Shown here: positions 37,301 through 50,200 of the stretch, piece by piece
Layout of the letters: every line of letters begins with the position of its first letter
How positions within the stretch are numbered: position 1 is the first letter of the stretch
Assembly (NCBI GenBank): GCA_009823505.1
Contig: VZQC01004717.1
Coordinates: 1,361,053-1,425,052, forward strand
Direction of reading: 5' to 3'
DNA from: Rhizomys pruinosus
Taxonomy: Eukaryota; Chordata; Mammalia; Rodentia; Spalacidae
Length of the DNA stretch: 64,000 bases
Position numbers and translations under genes: made by a program
The notes under the pieces: model-generated
Database searches by the model: none
What the model was told of the DNA's origin: nothing
What the model saw: the letters and a program-made list of their open reading frames with translations, nothing else

Positions 37301-40300
37301 TTGGGAGTCATTCTCAGCAACTCCCAAGGAGCACATTTGAATTAGTTTTAAATTTGCTCTATAAAATAACCTTGGATTCACGCATTCCAGGGGTATGCTC
37401 GCAATGGCTACATAATCTTAGCTCAATTAAACCTGTGCTTCCTAAGCTTGTGCTACTGGGGCTAGGAAAACACAGGGCTTCTGTTTTTAAAGGGACTCTT
37501 AATAACTTAAGAACATTTTTTAATAACTTAATAAGTTTTTCTTCTTACAGTGAAAGTTTGAAGTCCAAGTTGTCTTTCCAATAGTGAGTTAGTTGTCTGC
37601 ACGTCTCCAAGACTCCATAGGAGAAATCTTTTTACAATTTCTTCATGAGGAAGAATGTTCATAGTCGCTGTCACTGCAGATGTGCATTCCTAATAAGATG
37701 TGGGAGTGAGCTTGGCCAGGCAGAAGGCTATCAGTGAACTCTAGTTCCACACTCCTGAGGCATCAGGAGATTCCAAGATCAGGACAACAAATGACATGAT
37801 TTCATTCTATCTGCACAAGTAAACCTCAGCTTCATGAAGTAATGAAAGGACATTTTTTTTTCGGAGAATTCAAATACCATTCTTTTGTGCCAGATATTTA
37901 TTTTCACAGATACAAAATAACAAAAGTAAATAAAGTGAAGTGACCTTTTAAGGGATTAGTTTTAGGTTAAAAAAGTGGACTGATTATTTCTACAAGTTTA
38001 TGGAGAGTCTTGAATTCTGTGGAAGTAAAGAGGAAGATTTTTCTTTAAACCGTAGTGCAGTTACCCCACGAGAAACACATAGCAGGTCTCCTACCCAAGA
38101 TGAAAAGTCTGTCTAAATGATACTGAAGAAGATGATTTGTGACGATGTCAGTGAAGATTTCTTCTTGTTTTCTCACAGGAGTTAGCAATCTGCCTAGCAT
38201 TTTTGGCTTTTCTTATTCTCCACTACATCTGGAGTCAGATTCAGTGCTTGATTTTTGCTTTAATGGGTAGGAAATGTTTTTTTCTCCTTTACTAACATCT
38301 AGTGTAGTTTCTTTCATGATGTTCCTCTTCTGTAGGCCCAGAGATGAATTCAATACAAGGCTTGAGTCTCAGCCATCTAAAACCATGTTCACTGATGAAC
38401 ACTCAAAGGGAGCCCCAAGCTCCCTCCAGTGCAGGTGCCTCTGCACCTTCTTGAGGAGACTTGTATTATCTTCTCCTGCAAGGAGAACTTTGATTCAGAA
38501 CAGTGACTCCATGGGCAATTATTCAGTAATCCAGTAAGCCTCAACCCTCCAGATGGCCACTGGAGGAGGCCAGCTGCACAAGAAGTTTAAACACTGCTGT
38601 GCAGACTCTTCTTACAGTAGAGGCAGAAGCAGCAAAGAAGCCTTTCAGGAGCATGCTAGGGTACATTTTAGGGCCCTAAAGAAGGTTATCAATTAATTAA
38701 CATTGAAGAGTAGCTTTTCCTGTTTACCCAGAGAGGTCAGTAGCTGCTGTCAGGAATGCTGTCCTATGCAGTTTCCACAGTAGCAGGTAGATGAAGCCAT
38801 TTCTCCCTTTTCTGTGAATCTTCATTCTCTATAGGGTTTTCCCTGGAAGAAGACATCCCTGAGAAAAAGACAATGTGGGTACAGCACCGATCAGGGGCAT
38901 TGATTACAGAGCCAGATATCACTGTGGAGGCTCTGGCCATAAAGAATCCAAGCGCTGTCCATAAAGTACAGCCACTGTGTTAGTCAACAGTCCTTGTTTC
39001 TTTTTTTTTTTTTATTTCAAGTCGCATTTCTCTTACTCAAGCTAAAAGTTTGCTTTGGGACTGACATCTTATCCTTTGAATAATCTTCTGAAGGTTACTG
39101 ATTTAATTAGCAGTATTTGAAGATCGAAAGCACATGAACTTTGGAGCAAATGACTCTGTCAGCCTAAGCCCTAGCACCCTCACCCTTTAGCTAAGAAGCA
39201 GTCCAGGGTCTCTGGTGCAGAATGGCTGCTGCTAATTTTGGTTCCCCAACCTCCCATCATAGACCTCTTCTCTGTCTCATTAGCAATGACCATAGGATCC
39301 CCATGGGCCCCTGCCATGCCTAAAACTATATGAGCAGAACCCTCCCCATATTTGACAGCCAGTTGCAAACCCATGTACCCCCAATATTCTGAGCGTGTAT
39401 AGTTTCCTTAGCTGCTGAATGCCTCCTCTTGATTTTATTATGGTAAAGAGAAATAGCAGCATCAGCCATGGTCTCAGGGACAAAAATGGGGAGAGAAAAC
39501 AAGATGCTTATTGGGAGAGGGACCTAACTGTGGCTCTGAATAATTGTCTGAAGAGTTCTGTTCACATTCTGAGAATGTAGATTGGGAATTTTGCCATCAT
39601 ATGTGTCCTTAAAATATTCTCTGAGGCTGCAAGGGGAGTGTCACACTTCATGGTGCCATCCACCAAGCCCATGTCATGTTTGCTGATGTTTACATGTCCG
39701 TGCGGGGAGACAGGAGTGAGGCAGGTGGGGTGGAGGACTGCGGTGGATGGACATTGTTATCACAAACACCCTGCTTGTGTCGTTTTGTGTCTGAGAAAAG
39801 GCTTTTTCACACAGCAAAGCAAACCTGGTTGTAACGGGTACCCCTCTCGGATCCCTGAAATTGGATATGAAGTCATACGACCTCATAGTGGAAAACTCCG
39901 GGTCTCAGTGAAATTTTTTTTATAAACCTGATTCGGCTTTAAGACTCAGAACCCAATTTACCAAATGGCTATTTATCTGGTATAAATTTATTTTGTTGGG
40001 ATGTCACCCTTGAACACCTAGGATGTAATTCAAGAGTTCTGATTCACAGATGGTCACATCTCTCTTTACCAAATAGTCCCAAGTCAGCAAATGGTATTAC
40101 CTTAGAAACCCAGGCATCACAAGCCAAGTTGCTCCCCTGCAAACTCACTTCAACTCTCTTTGGCTGAACTACAAACCCTTTAAGAGGGCAAATGGTCTTT
40201 TCCTTAATTTTTCCCTCATATCCCTTCCCATAATGAAACCTGCCCTTGACCCCAGAACCCAGGCAGGCTTTGCTTACACAAACTTGTCATGACAAAACCA

Positions 40301-40859
40301 ACAAACAGCAAAGCATATTTCAGCTCCTCTACCCTGGTGGATGAAACGGCTACTTTTTAATAGATACTTCCTCATCTTCATTTTCTAAGAAAATACTTTT
40401 TTTCCAAGATTTGGATTTAGCCTAGAGGTGAATTTCTATCCCGTGAAAGCCATCATGCACAGCCGTTTTCCTGCAGGATGAACTCTGAGCCCCGCCACTT
40501 CAGTCTTTCTGTGTGTCTGCCCTTTATTCTCGAGTGTTAGCATGGAGACTTCTCCCAGCCATCCTCTTCCAGTGGGCATTTTATTGGTAATATGTGTGAC
40601 ACATTTTCACAGAGATGGAAGCAGTTGCTTCCAGCTCTTCTTCTTCCTTTCCTGGCTTAATGGCCTTCTGGAAGAATCTATCCATAGCACTTTAATAGGA
40701 GCTATTCAGGGGAATAAGAGTTTCCAGAGAAATATTTCAGTCTGTGGTGGATTAACTCAGCAGCTGCTCTGGCTCATACTTGAGCTGGACATAGCAGCTG
40801 CCTCAAGGTCAGAGGCTGCCCCACCTTCTAACACACATGCACACACACACATACACACA

Positions 40860-40900
<41 letters not shown>

Positions 40901-43900
40901 GCAGGAGGCAAGTACTGTGGAGGTTAAGACTTTGAATTGAAATCTTTCCACTTTCTGCTTCTCAAGTCAAGTATCTCATCAGAACGTGAGGCTCTAGTGA
41001 TAAGAGATTCAAAACTTTACCATACTATAGCTATTTGTTGTTCCTAGAATAGACCATCCACATTTTTATTCTTCAAGACTGGAAACAGGCACACACATTC
41101 TATAAATTTCTGCCAAGTTTCAGGGTAATGGAAAAATCAGTGAAATAAGGATAAAGCACTTCCATTCCAGTCTTTGCTTGACTCTGACCATTTCATTTCT
41201 TTGAAGCTCAGGTATGACTGGTTTCTTCAGTTGTGAGACTCATTCTGGTGTATACATCATTATTCTATTTTTTTGTTGTTGTTTTTTGGTGTTTTCGAGA
41301 CAGGGTCTCCCTGTCGTCCCAGCTGTCCTGGAACTCACTCTGTAGAAAAGGCTGGCCTTGAACTCACAAAGATCCATCTGCCTCTGTCCCCCAAGTGCTA
41401 GGATTAAAGGTGTGTACCACCACGCCCGGATCATTATTCTATTTTTATTCCTGAATAGTATTCCACTATGTAGATCATCACTTCCTGGACTGTCTGTGTT
41501 CTTAGCAGCTTTGGCTATTATAAATAAAGATCTATGAATGTTTGCATGTAAGCCTTTGTGCAAATATATGCTTTCATTCTTCCTGAATAAATACCTTAGG
41601 AATGGAATTGCTAGACTGTATGGTAGGGGCATAGCTAACTTCATTAGAAACTGTCAAACTGTTTTGAATATAGTCTACTCAATTTGGTGCTTCCATCAAG
41701 AGCTGTAGGGGAGTTCTTGCTACCCCTACAGCAAGTAGGGTGTTGTGGTGATCTTTTACACTTTAGTCATTCTAATAAATGTGTCTGTGCTTCTTATGGC
41801 TTTACTTTCCTGTCAATTAATGGCATTTAGCATTTTTTCATGTGCTTATTTATCATAACATGTTTTGTCAAAGTATTTGTTCACATATTTTGTCCACTTT
41901 AAAAAAAATTTTAATTATTTTTATCGTGTATGAGTGTACTGTCTGTATGTAGGTTGGTGCACCTGTGTCATGCAATACTGTGGAGGTCAGAAGAGGGTGT
42001 CGGATTCCCCTGGAACTTGAGTTAAAGACGGTTCTCAGCCCCCATGTGGGTGCTGGGAATCAAACATGGGTCCTCTGCAAGAGCGGCCAGCACTCTTAAC
42101 TGCTGAACCATCTCTCCAGCCACTATTTTGTCCACTTTTAATTAGGTTATTTGTCCTCTTGAAGAGAAGTTTTTTATGAATACTGAAGAAAACTCTCTTA
42201 CTAAGTAGATATTTTTCAAATATTTTATTAGTTTTAGTTTACCTTTATGTTTCTTTAACAGTATGTTTTGAAGTGCAAATGCTTTTTTAGTTTCTTTTAA
42301 TTCTTTCTAGAATTTTGTTTATTTTTTATTTTTATTTTATGCGTATGAATGTATTGCTTGCATGTAGGTAGGTGCACCTATGTCAAGCGGAGCCTGTGGA
42401 GGTCAGAAGAGGGCCTCAGATCCATCGGAACTGCAGTAATGGACAATTGTTAGCCACATGTGGATGCTGGAAACTTAACCCTGGTCTTCTGCAAGAGCAG
42501 CCAGTGCTCTCACCCACTGAGCCATCTCTCCAGCCCCCACATTTTAAATTTTTACTAAGTCAAATTTTACTTATTTCTATTGTTTATTATTTTCTTCCTG
42601 TGTTTACTTTTCATGTTTTCTTATCTTTCTAGTGTTTTTAGGATAAAAAACTTGTATCGTTGGTTTATGATCTTTCTTTAAAAAAAAAACCTCCATGCTA
42701 TAGAGTTAATCATTGCTCACTCATTTAGTTGGATTCTACAGGCTTTGACAAGTTGCATTTTTATTTTCATTTTATTCAATAGATTTCCTGATTTACCCAG
42801 TGATTTCTTTATTGGTGCATGGATTATTTAGATGAGTGGGGCTAAATTTCTAGATATTTGGAGATTTTCTTATTTTGTTTTTCTGTTTGACTATTAATTT
42901 AATTTTATTATGGAGACAGAATTATCCTTTGTTTACTATCTTTCTAAGCTTCTTAAGTTTCATTTTATGACTCAGAATATAATTTCTGTTTGTAAATATC
43001 CATGTGCACTTGAAAGCACAAGTATTTCCTGGACTGGTGTTTTCTACAAATGTCAGTTAAATCTATTGATTGATTATGCTATTAAAGTCTATGGTATTCA
43101 TTCTGACTTTCTATTTTTCTGTTCTACTAATGTCTGAGAAAGGAATTTTGAGGTCTTTCATTTTCTTTATTGATTTGTTTATTTCTCCCTGCAGATCTGT
43201 CAGATTTTTCCTCATATATCTTGAAACGCTAAGTACATTCGTATATAACATTGCTATGTTTTCTTTAAGAACTGATCTCAAGATAAATATTTCCTAAAAA
43301 CCAAAACTCACTATCCACCTCTTCTCCACTGGTTGGTAACTGTATGTTCTAAGGGACATAAAGATGGTCTTCATTCACATGTTCAGTTTGTAGCTTCCAG
43401 GACATCTTTTAAACAATGAGTGGTAGCAGAGGGGAGGAGCCTAAAGGAGAATGGTGCTGACAATCCTTAAGACATCATTCCAAGTGACAGGGAAGACTTC
43501 ATGATCTAAATCCAAGAAGCCTAGTTCAGTGAAAGCCATCATAGCTGAGATACTCTTAGGTGATTAAGCTTAGCTTTATGATATGGTGATCCATTCTGTA
43601 AGACCATTTTTAATTTTGATGTAAGTTGATTTATCCAAGCAATATCACTTCACATTTTCATGACATTTTTATACCCTAGTTTTCCTTTAAGTATTGTTGA
43701 ATAAGTACCTAGGAATGGAATTGTCTGATTGTATGGTAGGTGGATAGCTAACTTCGTTAGAAACTGTCAATCTTGGGGCTGGAGAGATGGCCTAGCGGTT
43801 AAGAGCGCCGACCGCTCTTGCAGAGGACCCGGGTTCGATCCCCAGCACCCACATGGCGGCCGAGAACCGTCTGAAACTCCAATTCCAGGAGAACTCCAGT

Positions 43901-44167
43901 TCCAGGGGAATCCGAGACCCTCTTCTGACCTCCGCGGCATTGCACGACACGGGTGCACAAACTTGCATGCAGACAGTACATTCATACACATACAGAAATA
44001 AATAAAATTAATAAAAAAAAAATTTTAAAAAGAAACTGTCAATCTCTTTTCCCTATAGTCTATTCAATTTTGTGCTTCCACCAGAATGTAGGTGAGTTCT
44101 AGCCACTGTACATCCTAGCAACAGCAGGGTATTGTGTTGATCCTGTACATTTAGTGTGCGCACATGC

Positions 44168-44210
<43 letters not shown>

Positions 44211-47200
44211 CTTATGGTTTTAATTTATACCTTCCTGTCAGGTAATGATGCTTAGGGTTATTTCATGTGCATCTGCTGAAGGTTTTCACAGAACTGAAGA
44301 GGCTACTCTGTCATGTATCACTAACATCCAGCACTCAGTTTGACTCTTGGCTGAGGACTGACCCGAGTGTCCAGAAGAAAACACAGGTGGAATTTCCTTG
44401 CTGCCGTTCCATCTTCTCTATTCCTGTAAGCAGACCATTGGTTCCCCAGAATGGTTGCTGAGGCTCAGACGGGAGCCAGGAGCAGGAAGGGGAGCCCATA
44501 TGGGTCAGTGAAGTGAAGGAACTAACTCGGGAGAGATTCTGATGGAATAACTCAGTTTTATTGGCAAAAGTCAGTGTCTTTTATACCAAAACTACTGTGC
44601 TCTGGGGTGGAAATGGGGGTGAGGAGAGCCAGGGAGGTGTGAGTCATCATGGCTCTTACCCTCAGGTGTGTATTGGTAGGAAGAAGTGTGACATCTTATC
44701 TGCTCAGTACATCAAAGGGGAGCCTTAGGCCATGGGTTCTCACTTGTCAAGCAGGGGATCCACCCATCCTGGCTCCTCAAAGAAGCTTGTGGGACGGTGA
44801 GCAAGTAACCCCATGGTGTTCAAGCCAAACAGAGTCTCATCCCCACAGATCCCCCTTTGTTTTTTATTAAAATGGGACAGTGATGTTATTTTTTTTCCAG
44901 GGGATATTCAAGGATGACCTGATACTGGACTAGGATACTTTGGGCTGCAACTTCAGCAAGATTACTAATTCAGTTTTTAACAAACTGGAAAACAGACCTC
45001 CTAAAGTGGAGGTTGGTCATAACAAAAGGAAGTATTCAGGTGGCCTGAGGGTTGGGGGTAGCTCCTAGAAGGACTTGGGGTGGGGTCAGGGGAACCAGGA
45101 GACAGATAATAGGGGGTTTTGCCAATAACACAAATACATTGACACAGAGATAACATTTTTCTCCCCCCCCAGACATAGATATGAAAGCAACAGTTTCCCT
45201 CATAAAAGCAATATTCTTCCTCCCCCCAAGACATACAGGTATTATTTGATCCCCATTTAACATAGATGATGATTTTAGTTATACTCCCAAAGTCTCAAGC
45301 TTGGCTGGAAGAGCCTGTACATACAATTATATTGATGGAATAAAGTCCAGTCTGTGATAGTCATGAATTTACAACTATTTCCTTGGCCTCTAGCACATTT
45401 TCTTTTTCTTTAGAGAGTAGTTCCCAGGCTTTGGAGAGGAAGGGGGGAAGGGTAGATGGAAAGCAGAGTAATCCAATCTTTTGTTGAAGTGGCACCTTGG
45501 GCCTTGCAGTACATCCTGGCTTTTCTTCCCAGGAGGTTGGCACTCATCCAGGGGGTATTTTCTGTAATTTTACTGATGAAATATAAATAGTAAAAGCATA
45601 GGCAACTAAGCAAACATTATTTATTATACCAGGTTTTGTTGTGGGCACTGTATAGATGGTTAGAATTAACATTATCCTTTACGTTATAGTGGTTTTTTTT
45701 TTCTAGAAATAACATCATTTATCATAAGTACATTTTAGTAGATAAACAGATAAGGCTAATCAAAGTCCTTTTAAGAATAAAATATTTTAGACCTTTAACA
45801 TAAAGTTTGAAAAATAGAATACTGTACCAATTTGGTACTTGGGGTTTTACCCATGGCCCTTTAATATTTTTGTAGCCTTGGTAGATTTTATTGGGCCTGA
45901 CATTTGGCTGTGATAAAGGACAGCTGTTTTTTCTTTACTGATACCAGTTGGCTGTTGGGGGAGGCCCCAGCCAGGTGAGATTATTTTTATTTTTAGTAAG
46001 ATTTTCCAGTAAAGAAAATAATTTAGTTGGTTTATATCCAATTTTGAACAGTTCTTGTTTTTATTATACCTTTAGTGAACTGTTTTCAAGGCTTTAAAGC
46101 CTTTTTTGAGGTTTAGTATTGTACCTGACTTTGACACCTTTTTTTAATAGATGTTTTTGGGACATAAATTATCCCTCCAAGAGATCTCATGTCTCTTAGT
46201 TAAAGGAAGAAATTAAGCATGCCCAGTAAGGAGTTACTGTTATAATAATTGACTTCTATCCTGGAGAGATGCTAAGTAGAGTTTCTCTTTACATTACTGT
46301 AATTTGGAGGGAGTCATTAATGTCTCCCTTTTTATTTTAGGAGAATGGATAAGACTTTTACATTTTTTAAGACAATAGTACTACATACCCATACAGGAAC
46401 CAGGGTTTGGAGGTCTGTTGTTGATTAAGAGATAAAATCCAGTCTTTTAAGTTTAATCTATCTTATAGATAAAAGGAGACATTACAGATAACATCACAGA
46501 ACGACATAGGGAACACTGGTATACATCAAAGTCAAGACTGTCACTAGAAATCTAGTATGAATTAGGAATAAAAAATAACAACTTGTATTTCTAATTGACT
46601 TAAATGTGACTAAATTTTTATGTTGATAGTATTTGACCAATTGTTAAATAACATAAGTAATTTAGTTTTAACACCCTATACTGTGTAAATAAAGTTTGGA
46701 TACAAATCAAACATTAATTAGATAAACCTTGACTAAACATATATTGTGTTTTTAAAATTACCTGATTAAGTTTTTTAACCTAAAGTAGTAAGGTTTATGT
46801 ATATGATTTTAATTTTTATTACAACTTCTAGATACATTACTTTAAAGTATGAACTTTAAAAAATGGGTTTTATAGATCTTTAAGGTATAAACTTTGTAAA
46901 GTGGATTTTATAGATCTATTTTGAGTGTTGATGGATCATAACCAGTAAAGTTCTGAATTATCCTATTTGTAAATTTTTACTTACCCTTAATAAATTTAGT
47001 TATTAGTTGTTTAAATATATTAACAGACCTGAGTTAGGGAGGAAAAAAGGGTTAATTTTAGTCCTAGAGTTAGCCTTGACTGAATTTAAACAGTAAATTT
47101 ATCTAAGCAGCAAAAATCATAACAAGTTAATTTTAAACCAAAACCTTAGAGTATTTTTAACTGAGCTTTTAATAACCAATAGTTACTAAAAAATCAGTTT

Positions 47201-50200
47201 ATTAGAGTTAGAGCTTTTTGTCAGGCTGGACTGGCTTGAAAATCTCCATACAAATCCACCTGCTTTTGATTTTAGAGTGCTGAAATTTTAAAAAATGGTG
47301 TTATTTTAGGTTAATTTTAAAAGGCAGTTAAAGACAAACATGATTTAGGATGACTTGTTATTTAAGATGCTATGTTTTCATCTCAGTGGTAGGTTAGAAG
47401 CCACATGGTTTGGAAACCTGTGAACAGTCTTTTTTTAGTAATATTTTTTTCTTTTAAATGGATTAAGTATAGCCTAAAAGGTGAAAACACATTTGAAAGA
47501 ATCCAAAATTGCAGCTTCAGCAAAGTGGCAGGATACAAAATTAACCTTAAAAAATCAATGGCCTTTCTTTACACCAACAACAAGCATCTGGAGAAAGAAT
47601 TCAAAGAGACCTTCCCACTCACAATAGCCTCAAAAACAATAAAATACCTAGGAACAAACCTAACGAAAGACACCAAGGATCTCTACAAAAAAATTTTAAA
47701 CCTTTAAAGAAAGAAATTGAAGAAGACATCAGAAGATGGAAAAACCTCCCATGCTCATGGATTGGGAAAATTAACATTGTAAAAATGTCCATTTTACTGA
47801 AACTCTTGTATAGATTTAACGCAATTCCAATCAAAATCCCCAAGAGTTTCTTCACAGGCTTGGAAACAAAAGTCCTTAAATTCATTTGGAAAAACAAAAG
47901 ACCCTTCCAATATGATCACTCCCAACTGCTTTGGACAAAAGTTCAGGGGGCCATACACAAGAAATACTTACAACTAGGTAATTGGCATTAGCATCCACAG
48001 AAGGGATACCATTGTCGTTTGTTTTTCTGGGACTGTGTTACTTCACTCAGCATGATGTCCTCTAGCTCCAGCCATTTTCCTGCGAAGCTCATGATGTCAT
48101 CTTTCTTTACTGCGGCATAGAACTCCATTGTGTAGATGTACCCATTTTCTCTATCCACTCATCACTTGAGGGGCATTGGGTTGTCCAGCTCCTTGCTATT
48201 GAGAAGAGAGCTGAAATAAACATGGCCATGCACATATCTCTGCAGTGGGGTGAGCTTGAGGGTACATGCCCAGGAGTGGTATGGCTGGTCGGGTGGCAGT
48301 TCATTCCAAGTCTTCCAAGGTTTTCTCCACACTGCTTTCCATAGTGGCTGTACAAGTTTACATTCCACCAGCAGTGGATGAGTGTTCCCCTTTCCCACAC
48401 CTCTCCAACACTTGGACATTTGTTTTCTTGATCCTAGCATCTTATTGATAAGATGAATCTTAAAGTGGTTTTGATTTGCATTTCCTTAATGATTAGTGAT
48501 GTTGAATTTTCTTAAGGTGTTTCTCAGCCCATCTCTAATTCCTCACTTGTGAAGTCTCTGTCAGTTCTTTACTCCATCTTATTNNNNNNNNNNNNNNNNN
48601 NNNNNNNNNNNNNNNNNNNNNNNNNNNNNNNNNNNNNNNNNNNNNNNNNNNNNNNNNNNNNNNNNNNNNNNNNNNNNNNNNNNNNNNNNNNNNNNNNNNN
48701 NNNNNNNNNNNNNNNNNNNNNNNNNNNNNNNNNNNNNNNNNNNNNNNNNNNNNNNNNNNNNNNNNNNNNNNNNNNNNNNNNNNNNNNNNNNNNNNNNNNN
48801 NNNNNNNNNNNNNNNNNNNNNNNNNNNNNNNNNNNNNNNNNNNNNNNNNNNNNNNNNNNNNNNNNNNNNNNNNNNNNNNNNNNNNNNNNNNNNNNNNNNN
48901 NNNNNNNNNNNNNNNNNNNNNNNNNNNNNNNNNNNNNNNNNACAACAACAGAAAGGGCTGCATCGAAGAACTGACTGAAACGATGAACTTCTGCTCAAAA
49001 CAGTCAACTTCCTCATGGAGAATATTAAGAAAGACTGAGAAAGAGATGAAAGGCATGTTTGGCAGAATTCATGAGCTCTGGTGGGGTGGGGGAATGGGGG
49101 GGGACACGGGTCTAGAGTTGTTAAAAAATAAAAATAAATTTATAAAACAATAAAAAAGAGCAGAGCGCTGACTGCTCTTTCAGTGGACCCGGGTTCGATT
49201 CCCAGCAACCACATGGCAGCTGAGAACCGTCTTTAACTCCAGTTCCAGGGGAATCCGACACCCTATTCAAAAAAAAAAAATCCAAAATTGCCTAGGACTT
49301 TTTAAATTAATTAATTAATTGTGCACATTTTTATTTAAAGGTGTCTGAGGGTACCCATGCATTAGATTTAAAAATTTAATATCTTAACAAGCATGCTTGA
49401 GATAGAATTTAACTTAATAGATTTGAATGGCCATATTATTAAAAATTATCTCAAGATAAAAATTGATATGCAAGGAACAGTACAATTAACAACCAATTTT
49501 GAATAAGCACAATAAGGTTTGAAGGTAGTTATTTTGGACATACATCTGTATTTTTTAGGAAGATTCTTTGAGAAGGAACACATTTAATTAAATCCTTGGA
49601 AGCTTTGAAGTTTCTTGGAGTGGCTGGAATTTTGAACAAAAAGAAGTTAACACTGCTGGGACAGGCCCAGGGCATGCTGGGAGTTGTAGATTTTGGCACT
49701 TGAAGGCATGGCTGGGTGGAGATGGGCAGCTCTGACAGCCACTTGTTCCTGAGGCTCTGGCAGCATTTTGCTTTTTAATTTCCAGGTCCTGAGTCTGCCT
49801 TTCAAACCCTTAGCCATTTTTATTTTTAGTTGTTGTTACTGAAGGGCAGGTGGCTATGTTTCATTGTGCCCCACCCTGTGGCTTTTTACTTTTAGTTATT
49901 TTTGCAGGTTGTGTGCTCCCTCCCAGATCAGGCACTGGTGGGTCCCTGGGACTTAGTGGGGTGGCTGCAGGACTGCATAGCACCCCCCTTGCCCTGCGGG
50001 TTTTGAACTTCCTGGCCCCCTGCTCCATACTTGGGTGGGGGTCCCATCCTGTGACCTGGGCACTGGCTAGCCCTGTCTTTCCCTAGCCAGAATTAACAGG
50101 CTGGCACCCGGCCATAGCTCCTCAGTTCCCTTGGTCTAGGAGTCTAGCTGTGTGTGTGTGTGGGGGGGGGGTTGCTTATGATGGAAAAGGGGAGAAATGC

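Larger units (their letters stand above)
43696..44275 (-). mobile_element. Old LINE-1 fragment, copy 2, split by a B2
   Basis: Repeats the 41585-41850 order (GGAATGGAATTG, ATAGCTAACTTCGTTAGAAA, TGTGCTTCCACCAG). A young B2 (43774-44030) and a GT run (44169-44202) interrupt it. Confidence 0.6.

Noticed and set aside
38835..38983. 49-codon open stretch after an AG ([15 protein letters not shown]...) that could follow the cassette exon in frame
   Set aside because: Joining the cassette exon to the proper last exon gives a neat stop (DWI) and matches the isoform I recall. An open stretch of this length is expected by chance and no donor or polyadenylation signal backs it.
43729..44001. Recurrent ORFs beginning [11 protein letters not shown] or [10 protein letters not shown] and similar in several places
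   Set aside because: These are B2 SINE translations, repeated wherever a B2 copy lies (6910, 8531, 43767, 61674).
48535..49056. ORFs spanning the run of N
   Set aside because: They are created by unknown bases; nothing can be read from them.
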